From assembly GCF_014646215.1 (NCBI RefSeq), contig NZ_BMNA01000005.1:106084-170083 (forward strand): 64,000 nucleotides of DNA. Reading direction: 5' to 3'. The notes beneath the pieces are model-generated. The model did no database searches, had not been told where the DNA came from, and worked only from the letters and a program-made list of their open reading frames with translations. Source of the DNA: Nakamurella endophytica (lineage in GTDB: Bacteria; Actinomycetota; Actinomycetes; Mycobacteriales; Nakamurellaceae). Shown in pieces: positions 56,060 to 64,000 of the stretch. The position numbers and the translations under genes are program-made. Within the stretch, counting starts at the first letter, position 1, and each line of letters begins with the position of its first letter.

Positions 56060-58057
56060 ATGACGCCCGCGCCGCCCCGGGTCCACCGCCTGGCCGCCGA
56101 CGAACTGGCCGCCGCGCCCACCCACCGACGCGAGCTGTTCGGCCTGCAGCTCGACCGGTGGTGGACGGACCTGCAGGACGGGCTGCACCGGGTCTACCCG
56201 GCGGACACCGCACGGGACCTGTCCGACCGCCTGGTCGTGCTGGCCGCGCGGGCGTTCGCCGACCGCGACCCCGACCTGGCCCGGCTCGACCTGCAGCGCA
56301 CGCTCGAGCCGGACTGGTTCCAGTCCGAGTCCATGCTCGGCTACGCCTGCTACGCCGACCGGTTCGCCGGCGACCTGCAGCGGCTGCGCGCCCGCATCCC
56401 GTACCTGCGCGAGCTGGGCGTCACCTACCTGCACCTCATGCCGCTGCTGCGACCCCGGCCGGGCGACAGTGACGGCGGCTACGCCGTGGCGGACTACCGG
56501 ACCGTCCGCGAGAACCTCGGGACCGTCGAGGACCTGCGGGCCCTGGCCACCGACCTGCGGCACGCCGGGATCAGCCTGGTCCTCGACCTGGTGCTCAACC
56601 ACGTCGCCGCGGAGCACGAGTGGGCGGTCCGGGCACGCGCCGGGGAGCAGCGCTACCGGGACTACTTCTACGTCTACCCGGACCGCACCATGCCCGACGC
56701 CTACGAGCGGACCCTGCCGGAGATCTTCCCGGACTTCGCGCCGGGCAGCTTCACCTGGGACGACGAGCTGTCCGGCTGGGTGTGGACGACGTTCAACTCC
56801 TGGCAGTGGGACGTCAACTGGACCAACCCGGACGTGTTCTGCGAGTACGCCGACACCGTGCTGTTCCTCGCCGGGCTCGGCGTGCAGGTGCTCCGGCTCG
56901 ACGCGATCGCCTTCCTGTCCAAGCGGCTGGGCACCGACTGCCAGAACCAGCCGGAGGTGCACGCCATCACCCAGGCCCTGCGCGCCGTGGCGCGGATCGC
57001 GTGCCCAGCCGTGCTGTTCAAGGCGGAGGCCATCGTCGGTCCGGCGGACCTGGTGCACTACCTGGGTCAGGGCCACCACCACGGGAAGGTGAGCGACATC
57101 GCCTACCACAACTCCCTGATGGTGCAGGTCTGGTCGATGCTGGCGTCCCGGGACGTCCGACTGGCGGCGCACGCGCTGGCCGCCCTGCCGCCCGCCCCGA
57201 GCACCACCGCGTGGGTCACCTACCTGCGCTGCCACGACGACATCGGTTGGGCGATCGACGACGCCGATGCCGCGGCGCAGGGCATCAGCGGCTGGGAGCA
57301 CCGCCGCTTCCTGGCCGACTACTACGCCGGCGAGTTCCCCGGCTCGCCGGCCCGCGGGCTGGTGTTCCAGGCCAACCCGGAGACCGGGGACCGGCGGATC
57401 AGCGGCATGGCGGCGAGCCTGGCCGGCCTCGAGACCGCCTACGAGGCGGCGCTCGCGACCCTCACCGACGGCACGGCACCCGGCGCCGGTGATCGGCCGG
57501 GCAGCACCCCGGAGCTGGACATCGTCGTGGGGCGGCTGTTCCTGGCGCACGCGGTGGTGCTCGGCTGGGGCGGCATCCCGGTCGTCTGGATGGGCGACGA
57601 GCTCGGGATGACCAACGACGAGGACTGGGCCTCGGAGCCGGGCCACGAGGCCGACAACCGGTGGGCGCACCGGCCGCGGATGGACTGGGAACTCGCCGAG
57701 CAGCGGCACCACCCGGAGACCGTCCCCGGCCGGGTGTGGACGAACCTCCGGCACCTGGTGTCCGTGCGGGCCGGGCTGCCACAGCTGCACGCCGCCGTCG
57801 CCGCGGAGATCGGCCCGGTCACCGACCCCGGGGTGCTGCCGGTGGTCCGCCGGCACCCGCTGGGCGTGCTGCTCGAGCTGTTCAACGTCACGGATACCTG
57901 GCGTGCGGTGCCCGGCTGGGTGCTGGAGCGCTACGGGCTCGCCGGGGGCACGGACCGGATCTCCGGCGAGACCGTGACGCCGGGCCCGGACGGCTCGGTG
58001 TGGCTCGCGCCGTACGCCGCGGTGTGGATCACCGCCGCCGGCGACGACCAGGGCTGA
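56060..58057 (+). CDS. GH13 glycosidase, amylosucrase-like
   Basis: 665 residues. The GH13 barrel has nucleophile Asp281 (VLRLDAIAF), acid/base Glu323 (LFKAEAIVGP) and the third Asp in YLRCHDDIGW. A long N-terminal helical region and the sequence LGTDCQNQPEVHAITQALRAV are typical of amylosucrase (GH13_4). It would transfer glucose from sucrose to glucan or hydrolyse it. Related sucrose-isomerising enzymes cannot be excluded. It begins 19 bases after pncA and has GACACT six bases before the ATG. Confidence 0.88.
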   Translation: MTPAPPRVHRLAADELAAAPTHRRELFGLQLDRWWTDLQDGLHRVYPADTARDLSDRLVVLAARAFADRDPDLARLDLQRTLEPDWFQSESMLGYACYADRFAGDLQRLRARIPYLRELGVTYLHLMPLLRPRPGDSDGGYAVADYRTVRENLGTVEDLRALATDLRHAGISLVLDLVLNHVAAEHEWAVRARAGEQRYRDYFYVYPDRTMPDAYERTLPEIFPDFAPGSFTWDDELSGWVWTTFNSWQWDVNWTNPDVFCEYADTVLFLAGLGVQVLRLDAIAFLSKRLGTDCQNQPEVHAITQALRAVARIACPAVLFKAEAIVGPADLVHYLGQGHHHGKVSDIAYHNSLMVQVWSMLASRDVRLAAHALAALPPAPSTTAWVTYLRCHDDIGWAIDDADAAAQGISGWEHRRFLADYYAGEFPGSPARGLVFQANPETGDRRISGMAASLAGLETAYEAALATLTDGTAPGAGDRPGSTPELDIVVGRLFLAHAVVLGWGGIPVVWMGDELGMTNDEDWASEPGHEADNRWAHRPRMDWELAEQRHHPETVPGRVWTNLRHLVSVRAGLPQLHAAVAAEIGPVTDPGVLPVVRRHPLGVLLELFNVTDTWRAVPGWVLERYGLAGGTDRISGETVTPGPDGSVWLAPYAAVWITAAGDDQG

Positions 58058-58058
58058 C

Positions 58059-58874
58059 TCAGGCGGTCGACGGACCGGGATGGGGGCGGCCGCCCGGGGC
58101 GCGGGCCACGACGGTCACCGTGCCCGGGTCGACCTCGGTGAACCCGGCGTCCCGGACGGCGAGCAGCCGGTCCCCGGACCACGCCGCCGCCGGGTCGGCC
58201 AGTCGGGCGGCCAGCCCGGCGAAGCGCTCCGACCGACCGCGGACCTGCACCGGGCACCCGGCGGCGTACCAGCGGTCCAGCTCCGCCGGGTCGTCGCCGG
58301 CCAGCAGCGCCGCGGCGATCATCCCGGCGTGGCCGGCCTGCGCCATGGCCTTGCCGAGCGTCATCACCGGTTCCAGCGGCAGCCACAGCTCGAGCGCGGC
58401 CGGGTCGTCGGGAGCGGAGCTCGGCCGGTCCGGTTCCACCTCGGTACCGCCGACCTGCAGCTTGGCCACCGCCTTGGGTACCTCGACCACGCGTCCCGGC
58501 ACCAGGGCGCGGATCTCGGTGTCGCCGGCGGCCAGGGAGACGCCCGGCAGGTCCGCGGTGCCCGCCCAGCTCGCACCGCGGGCCCGCCGGGTCACCTTGC
58601 GGATGTGGCCGGCGCAGTAGTCGCGCACCGCGTCGTGCCAGGGGCCGCCGGGCTCGCTGCGCGGGTCCAGGCAGACCAGCGCGGCGCCGGCGGCGGCGAG
58701 TGCCAGCGCGCCGTGCCACGACGGCGGCCGGTCCCGCTCCAGCCGGAGCACCAGCTGCAGGGCGCGGACGTCCACGGCGGCCTCGTCGCGGTCGTCGAGC
58801 ACCTGGTCCGCGTCCATGCCGAGCCACCGGGCGTACCGGGCCCGCAGCGGTGCCAGCACCGCGCCCGTGGTCAC
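58059..58874 (-). CDS. PTH2-fold peptidyl-tRNA hydrolase-like protein
   Basis: 271 residues. The C-terminal half LEPVMTLGKAMAQAGHAGMIAAALL with later GCPVQVRGRSERF matches the PTH2 fold (the 'GKAxAQxxHA' segment), which hydrolyses peptidyl-tRNA. The first 130 residues are an actinobacteria-specific helical region of no clear function. GTG start overlaps the serB stop by 4 bases, so the two are translationally coupled. Domain call is by motif. Activity unproven. Confidence 0.72.
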   Translation of the reverse strand: MTTGAVLAPLRARYARWLGMDADQVLDDRDEAAVDVRALQLVLRLERDRPPSWHGALALAAAGAALVCLDPRSEPGGPWHDAVRDYCAGHIRKVTRRARGASWAGTADLPGVSLAAGDTEIRALVPGRVVEVPKAVAKLQVGGTEVEPDRPSSAPDDPAALELWLPLEPVMTLGKAMAQAGHAGMIAAALLAGDDPAELDRWYAAGCPVQVRGRSERFAGLAARLADPAAAWSGDRLLAVRDAGFTEVDPGTVTVVARAPGGRPHPGPSTA

Positions 58875-60085
58875 CGCCCGGCCGGGGCGGCGAGCGGCAC
58901 CCTTCGCAGCCGGCCCTCGGCGGCGTCGGCGGCCTCGACCTCGTCCCGGGTGATCCCCAGGATGAAAAGCACCGGGTCCAGGAACGGCTGGTTCAGCGCG
59001 GTGTCCGCCGCGTCGGCCACGATCGGCTTGGCGTTGAAGGCCACGCCGAGCCCGGCGGTGGTCAGCATGTCGATGTCGTTGGCACCGTCGCCGACGGCAA
59101 CCGTCTGGTCCAGCGGCACACCCGACGCCGCGGCGAAGCGCTCCAGCGCCCTGGCCTTGCCCGGCCGGTCCACGACGTCGCCGACCAGGCCCCCGGTGAG
59201 CCGGCCGTCGACGACCTCGAGGGTGTTGGCCGCAACGAAGTCCAGGTCCAGCTCGTCCACCAGGTGCCGGGCGACCTGGGTGAAGCCGCCGGAGACGATC
59301 CCGCAGCGGTAGCCGAGCCGCTTGAGGGTCCGGATCGTGGTCCGGGCTCCCGGGGTGAGCTCGAGCTCCGCCGCCACCTCGTCCAGCACCGCGGCGTCCA
59401 GGCCGGCGAGCATGGCGACCCGGCGGCGTAGCGACTCGGCGAAGTCGAGCTCGCCGCGCATGGCGGCCGCGGTGATGCGTTCCACCTCGGCCCCGGTCCC
59501 GGTCCGCTCGGCGAGCAGGTCGATCACCTCGCCGGTGATCAAGGTCGAGTCCACGTCGAAGACGATCAGCCGCTTGGCCCGCCGGGCGAGGCCGGCCCGC
59601 TGCACGGCGATGTCGACACCCTCGGCGGCCGCGACCCGGGCGACGGACAGCCGGAGCACGTCGTCGTCCCGGGCGGTCACCGACAGCTCGAGCCCGGTGA
59701 CCGGGTAGTCGGCGACCCGGCGGATGGTCTCGATGTTCACCCCTGCCTCGCCGAGCGCCCTGGCCAGCGCGCCGATGGCACGGGCCTGCAGCGGCCGACC
59801 GAGCACCACCAGGGCGTGCGTCGCGGACCGGCGCTGGTCCGCCCCCGGCGGGTCGATGGCCACCCGCACCGTCGTCCCGACGGAGGCCATCGCCTGCTCG
59901 ACGTGCTCCTGCAGCGCCTCCGGGTCACCGGGGGTGCGGACCAGCACGCCGAGCGTCAGCGCGCCGCGGATGACCGCCTGGTCGATGTCGAGCACCTCGA
60001 CGCGGTGGGCGGACAGGGCGGTGAACAGCACGCCGGTCAGGCCGGGACGGTCGGGACCGTTGACCGTGATGAGCACGGTGGACAT
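58871..60085 (-). CDS. serB: Phosphoserine phosphatase SerB with two ACT domains
   Basis: 404 residues. Two ACT domains (about 1-80 and 88-165) sense amino acids, followed by the HAD phosphatase with Asp177 and Asp179 in FDVDSTLITGEVIDLLAERTG and the later GDGANDIDML loop. It completes serine synthesis from phosphoserine. The ACT-bearing form is the M. tuberculosis SerB2 type. I start at ATG 60085. A second ATG four codons upstream (60097) has AGGG touching it. Confidence 0.94.
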   Translation of the reverse strand: MSTVLITVNGPDRPGLTGVLFTALSAHRVEVLDIDQAVIRGALTLGVLVRTPGDPEALQEHVEQAMASVGTTVRVAIDPPGADQRRSATHALVVLGRPLQARAIGALARALGEAGVNIETIRRVADYPVTGLELSVTARDDDVLRLSVARVAAAEGVDIAVQRAGLARRAKRLIVFDVDSTLITGEVIDLLAERTGTGAEVERITAAAMRGELDFAESLRRRVAMLAGLDAAVLDEVAAELELTPGARTTIRTLKRLGYRCGIVSGGFTQVARHLVDELDLDFVAANTLEVVDGRLTGGLVGDVVDRPGKARALERFAAASGVPLDQTVAVGDGANDIDMLTTAGLGVAFNAKPIVADAADTALNQPFLDPVLFILGITRDEVEAADAAEGRLRRVPLAAPAGR

Positions 60086-60141
60086 GGGCAGGCGCATCCC
60101 TGGTCGGGGCCCGGGTCGACGCCCGGGCCTGGAACGACGGA

Positions 60142-60168
60142 ACCGCGGCGCCGGGGTGGCGCCGCGGT
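60142..60168 (-). terminator. Strong hairpin after ctaD
   Basis: Perfect 11-bp stem ACCGCGGCGCC / GGCGCCGCGGT with a 5-nt GGGGT loop, 20 bases past the ctaD stop. It separates ctaD from serB. Confidence 0.7.
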
Positions 60169-60187
60169 CCGCGCGGTCGGTGGCGGG

Positions 60188-61945
60188 TCAGTACGTCGAG
60201 GTCGACGACGCCTCGTTCGGGATCTTCAGGTGCGCACTCGACTCCAGGTCGGACAGGGGCTCCCAGCTGCGGCTGGGGTGTGCCTCCACCCGCAGCCGCT
60301 CGACCATCTCCGGGTGGTGCAGCTCGAAGGCCGGGCGCTCGGACCGGATCCGCGGCAGCGAGGTGAAGTTGTGCCGCGGCGGCGGTGAGCTCGTCGCCCA
60401 CTCCAGCGAGTTGCCGTAGCCCCACGGGTCGTCGGCGGTGGTGACCTCGCCGTAGCGCAGCGACCGGAAGACGTTCCAGATGAACGGCAGCACGGACGCG
60501 CCGAGCACGAAGGACCCGATGGTCGAGATCATGTTCAGCGTGGTGAACCCGTCGGTCGGCAGGTAGTCGGCGTACCGACGGGGCATGCCGATGGTGCCGA
60601 GCCAGTGCTGCACCAGGAACGTCAGGTGGAACCCGACGAAGGTCGTCCAGAAGTGGACCTTGCCCAGCCCCTCGTCCAGGAACCGGCCGGTCATCTTCGG
60701 GAACCAGAAGTAGATCCCGGAGAACGTGGCAAAAACGATCGTCCCGAACAGCACGTAGTGGAAGTGCGCCACCACGAAATAGGTGTCCGAGACGTGGAAG
60801 TCCAGCGCCGGGGCCGCCAGGATGATGCCGGTCAGGCCGCCGAAGAGGAAGGTCACCAGGAAGCCGGCCGCCCACAGCATGGGCGTCTCGAAGGTGATCT
60901 GCCCCTTCCACATCGTGCCGATCCAGTTGAAGAACTTCAGCCCGGTCGGCACCGCGATGAGGAACGTCATGAAACTGAAGAACGGCAGCAGCACGGCGCC
61001 GGTGGCGAACATGTGGTGCGCCCACACCGCGACGGACAGCGCCGCGATCGAGAGCGTCGCGTAGACCAGGCCGCGGTAGCCGAAGACCGGTTTGCGCGAG
61101 AAGACCGGGAAGACCTCGGTCACGATCCCGAAGAACGGCAACGCGATGATGTAGACCTCGGGATGCCCGAAGAACCAGAACAGGTGCTGCCAGAGGATCG
61201 CGCCGCCGTTGGCCGGGTCGAACACATGCGCGCCGAAGTGCCGGTCCGCCGCGAGCCCGAAGAGCGCGGCCGTCAGGATGGGGAACGCGATCAGGATCAG
61301 GATCGACGTCACGAAGATGTTCCAGGTGAAGATGGGCAGCCGCCACATCGTCATGCCCGGGGCACGCAGGCAGATCACCGTGGTGATCATGTTGACGGCG
61401 CCGAGGATGGTGCCGAGGCCGGAGACGGCCAAACCCATGATCCACATGTCCCCGCCGGCGCCCGGCGAGTTGGTGTTGTCCGACAGCGGCGTGTAGGCCG
61501 TCCAGCCGAAGGCCGCAGCGCCGTTCGGGGTGAAGAAGCCGGCCACCGCGATCGTGGCCCCGAACGCGTACAACCAGTAGGAGAACGCGTTCAACCGCGG
61601 GAAGGCGACGTCCGGGGCGCCGATCTGCAGCGGCAGCACGAAGTTGGCGAAGCCGAACACGATGGCCGTCGCATAGAAGAGCAGCATGATCGTGCCGTGC
61701 ATGGTGAACAGCTGGTTGTACTGCTCCTGGGACAGGAACTGCAGCCCCGGCCTGGCCAGCTCGGCCCGCATCAGCAGCGCCATCACACCGCCGACCAGGA
61801 AGAAGAAGGTCGCGGTGCAGATGTACATCTTCCCCAGGGTCTTGGGGTCCGTCGTCCGCAGGAAGCCGAGCAGGGCGACACCGGGCCGCTGCCGCTTGAC
61901 CGGGTACGCCCTCGACACGACCGGGCGGGGCACGACAGCCGTCAC
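60188..61945 (-). CDS. ctaD: Cytochrome c oxidase subunit I
   Basis: 585 residues, 12 membrane helices. Haem-copper signature [14 protein letters not shown] (CuB His and cross-linked Tyr), [10 protein letters not shown] (CuB His pair) and [11 protein letters not shown] (haem a and a3 His) are all present. It reduces oxygen and pumps protons as aa3 oxidase. GTG 61945 has GGAGGAG upstream. SerB downstream matches the Rv3043c-Rv3042c pairing. Subunits II and III are not in the window. Confidence 0.97.
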   Translation of the reverse strand: MTAVVPRPVVSRAYPVKRQRPGVALLGFLRTTDPKTLGKMYICTATFFFLVGGVMALLMRAELARPGLQFLSQEQYNQLFTMHGTIMLLFYATAIVFGFANFVLPLQIGAPDVAFPRLNAFSYWLYAFGATIAVAGFFTPNGAAAFGWTAYTPLSDNTNSPGAGGDMWIMGLAVSGLGTILGAVNMITTVICLRAPGMTMWRLPIFTWNIFVTSILILIAFPILTAALFGLAADRHFGAHVFDPANGGAILWQHLFWFFGHPEVYIIALPFFGIVTEVFPVFSRKPVFGYRGLVYATLSIAALSVAVWAHHMFATGAVLLPFFSFMTFLIAVPTGLKFFNWIGTMWKGQITFETPMLWAAGFLVTFLFGGLTGIILAAPALDFHVSDTYFVVAHFHYVLFGTIVFATFSGIYFWFPKMTGRFLDEGLGKVHFWTTFVGFHLTFLVQHWLGTIGMPRRYADYLPTDGFTTLNMISTIGSFVLGASVLPFIWNVFRSLRYGEVTTADDPWGYGNSLEWATSSPPPRHNFTSLPRIRSERPAFELHHPEMVERLRVEAHPSRSWEPLSDLESSAHLKIPNEASSTSTY

Positions 61946-62083
61946 GGCACTCCTCCACTTCGATACGGCGACCGTCCTCGGGCCGCACGCGGCCGGGCGA
62001 TCTGAGATGGAGCTTAGTCCGACAGATCGTAGAAGCGAGCTCCGGAGCCGGTGGTTTCGGCCCGGGCGGCTCCCGTCACCCGG

Positions 62084-63901
62084 TCAGCGGCCGGCGGCGT
62101 AGGCCTGGGCGCCGCGGGGATCGGCCCCGGCGCGCAGCACCTGGCTGTCCCGGTCCCGCGCGACCGCGCACATCCGGCCCAGCGTCCAGCCGCCGGACAG
62201 TTGCACCCGGTGGCCGCGGCGCTCGAGCTCGGCCAGCACCTCGGGGGCGAACCGGTCCTCCAGGACGACCTGACCGGGGTGGGCGTCCCGCGGGTAGAAC
62301 GAGCTCGGGAAGTGCGTGCTGTGGAACGACGGCGAGTCGATCGCCTCCTGCAGGTTGCGGCCGCCGGACAGGTGCCGCAGCACGAAGTTCAGCTGCCACT
62401 GGTCCTGCTGGTCGCCGCCGGGTGAGCCGAAGGCCAGCTCGACCCGCCCGTCGCGCAGCGCCATCGACGGCGAGAGCGTGGTGCGCGGGCGGGTGCCCGG
62501 GGTCAGCGTCGTCGGCAACCCCGGCTGCAGCGCGCACATCTGCAGCCGGGTGCCGAGCGGGAACCCCAGCGCGGGGATCACCGGGGACGACTGCAGCCAG
62601 CCGCCGCTGGGCATGGCGGCCACGGTGTTGCCCCAGCGGTCGACCACGTCGACGTGGCACGTGTCGCCCGGCGAGCGCCCGTCTCGGCCGGCCCGGTCCG
62701 CCGACTCGCCCGTCCCGGCGTCGATCGGCGGCGGGCGGTCACCGGTCCGGGCCACGGTCGGCTCGCCGATCCCGGCGGCCGTGGCGGCCTCGGGGAAGGA
62801 CGCCAACCGGGGCTCCCGGCCGTCGGGGCTCCCGGGCCGCAGCGAGAGGTCGGCGCGCTCCCCGATCAGGGCCGCCCGCTCGGCCGCGTAGGCCGGCGAG
62901 AGCAGGGCCTCGATCGGCACGGGCAGGGCGTCGCCGTACCAGGCCTCGCGGTCGGCGAAGGCCAGCTTGCCGACCTCCACCACGCGGTGCACGAACTCGG
63001 CGCCGTCGACGTCCTCGGGCACGCCGAGCAGGTCGAGCATGCGCAGCTGCTGCAGCAGCACCGGCCCCTGGCCCCACGGCCGGGTCTTGGCGACAGTCCA
63101 CTCGCCGAACGGGGCCGTGACCGGGTCCTCGTAGGTGGGCCGCCAGGACGCCATGTCCGCACCGGTGAGCACGCCGGCGTGCCGCTCCCCCGACGAGTCC
63201 AGGAACTCCCGGCGGGCGAACGCGTCGACGGCCTCCGCCACGAAGCCCTGGGTCCAGGCCTGCAGCGCGGCGTCGACCCTGGCCTCCCGGGACGCGCCGC
63301 TGCGGGCCGCGGCGAGCAGCTTGCGGTAGGTACCGGCGAGCACCGGGTTCCGCAGCACGCTGCCGGGACGTGGTGCCCGGCCGTCGGCCAGGTACAGCTC
63401 GGCCGAGGTGGTCCAGTCGTCGGCGAACAGCTGCTCGACGTTCTGCACCGCCCTGGCGATGGTGGGCAGCACGGGCACCCCGCCTTCGGCAAGGTGGACG
63501 GCGTACTGCAGCACCGTCTCCAACTCGAAGGTGCCGTGGTCGCGCAGCAGGGTCAGCCAGGCGGCCGTCGAGCCGGGGACGGCGGCGGCCAGCAACCCGG
63601 ATCCGGGGACCAGTTGCAGTCCGAGCCCGGTGTAGTGGTCCACGGTGGCGCCGGCCGGGGCGACCCCCTGCCCGCAGAGGACCGTCGGCGGCCCGTCCGG
63701 CCGCGCGAACAGCAGCGGCAGGTCCCCGCCCGGACCGTTCAGGTGCGGCTCGGCCACCTGCAGCGCGAAGCCGGCCGCGACGGCCGCGTCCACCGCCGTC
63801 CCGCCGGCCTCCAGCACCGCCATGCCGGCCGCGGTGGCCAGGTAGTGGGTGGAGGCCACCATGCCGAAGGTGCCCCACAACTCGGGTCGCGTCGTCGCCA
63901 T
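62084..63901 (-). CDS. Gamma-glutamyltransferase family protein
   Basis: 605 residues, N-terminal nucleophile hydrolase. The processing Thr is Thr414 in GDTCHVDVVDRWGN, which would split the precursor into large and small chains. Other marks are LNGPGGDLPLLF, GSPGGDQQDQW and the glutamate-contact region PSMALRDGRVELAFGSPG. It cleaves gamma-glutamyl bonds of glutathione or related thiols. No signal peptide is seen, so a cytosolic YwrD-like form is likely. Second Thr of the usual TT pair is Cys here. Confidence 0.9.
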   Translation of the reverse strand: MATTRPELWGTFGMVASTHYLATAAGMAVLEAGGTAVDAAVAAGFALQVAEPHLNGPGGDLPLLFARPDGPPTVLCGQGVAPAGATVDHYTGLGLQLVPGSGLLAAAVPGSTAAWLTLLRDHGTFELETVLQYAVHLAEGGVPVLPTIARAVQNVEQLFADDWTTSAELYLADGRAPRPGSVLRNPVLAGTYRKLLAAARSGASREARVDAALQAWTQGFVAEAVDAFARREFLDSSGERHAGVLTGADMASWRPTYEDPVTAPFGEWTVAKTRPWGQGPVLLQQLRMLDLLGVPEDVDGAEFVHRVVEVGKLAFADREAWYGDALPVPIEALLSPAYAAERAALIGERADLSLRPGSPDGREPRLASFPEAATAAGIGEPTVARTGDRPPPIDAGTGESADRAGRDGRSPGDTCHVDVVDRWGNTVAAMPSGGWLQSSPVIPALGFPLGTRLQMCALQPGLPTTLTPGTRPRTTLSPSMALRDGRVELAFGSPGGDQQDQWQLNFVLRHLSGGRNLQEAIDSPSFHSTHFPSSFYPRDAHPGQVVLEDRFAPEVLAELERRGHRVQLSGGWTLGRMCAVARDRDSQVLRAGADPRGAQAYAAGR

Positions 63902-63977
63902 CGGCCCATACTCGTCCCGGGCGGGGTCGACGGTGCACGCGGGCCCGACCGCGCGGGGGCCGCAGATGCAACAAGGG

Positions 63978-64000
63978 CCGCACCGTCGGTGACGGTGCGG
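63978..64000 (-). terminator. Hairpin at the window edge
   Basis: Perfect 10-bp stem CCGCACCGTC / GACGGTGCGG with a 3-nt loop. On the minus strand it is followed by CCCTTGTTGC, a T-rich tail, so it likely ends a leftward gene lying beyond the window. Confidence 0.55.

Overview
The window is about 73% G+C and almost fully coding. It looks like a chromosomal segment of an actinobacterium (class Actinomycetes). Gene content and order point to a Nakamurella- or Geodermatophilus-like lineage, but the sequence alone does not settle the genus. Actinobacterial markers include the very large NAD-glutamate dehydrogenase, the CysO/CysM/Mec cysteine route, a SARP regulator, the CopD-CtaG fusion protein, group II truncated haemoglobin, and many leaderless genes (a TANNNT -10 box six bases before ATG or GTG).

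Layout. Positions 1-2100 hold DUF5130, a small membrane protein and an MFS exporter. Positions 2100-4050 are a low-density stretch with an A+T-richer patch, a 45-residue gene made of six perfect RGARIG hexapeptides, and an HNH endonuclease. Positions 4055-13320 are a conserved block (glbO, a conserved hypothetical, thioesterase, gdh, ettA, ssb-like) in the order I recall from the Mycobacterium tuberculosis Rv2469-Rv2478 region. Positions 13452-24400 carry CopD-CtaG, tRNA-Arg, a flavin oxidase with a DUF4265 partner, a large SARP-AAA regulator, a secreted RCC1-repeat protein and the remains of a CYP152 P450 gene. Positions 24444-33070 hold LtrA, a glycine-rich membrane protein, a HerA-like ATPase, orn, tRNA-His, trpS behind a Trp-Trp leader peptide, tRNA-Lys and an amino-acid permease.

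Positions 33326-39263 are the most unusual metabolic unit: a divergent YcaO protein, a sugar-type ABC importer (binding lipoprotein and two permeases, no ATPase), a small Cys-free protein and a deacetylase-fold protein lacking its catalytic Asp pair. The last four genes overlap or abut. Positions 39337-46302 hold DUF1206, an amidohydrolase, an L,D-transpeptidase, DUF3618, bcp, a UAG-anticodon tRNA without a long variable arm, and several small acidic proteins.

Positions 46309-56040 resemble the M. tuberculosis Rv1330-Rv1341 block: rdgB, rph, murI, rhomboid, cysM, cysO, mec, DUF2017, clpS, pncB, then pncA. Two changes stand out. A secreted protein is inserted between murI and the rhomboid gene, and no Rv1339-type phosphodiesterase lies between murI and rph. 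CysO carries an extra 21-residue tail with two further GG sites, and ClpS carries a VPVA-repeat extension. Positions 56060-64000 hold a GH13 amylosucrase-like enzyme, a PTH2-fold hydrolase, serB, ctaD and a gamma-glutamyltransferase.

Functional groupings visible from gene order are sulfur transfer to cysteine (mec-cysO-cysM), NAD salvage (pncB-pncA), nucleotide and RNA quality control (rph-rdgB, orn), cell wall (murI, L,D-transpeptidase), respiration (ctaD, CopD-CtaG) and nitrogen/amino-acid metabolism (gdh, permease, ggt). All family assignments rest on reading motifs by eye. Comparisons with M. tuberculosis are from memory.
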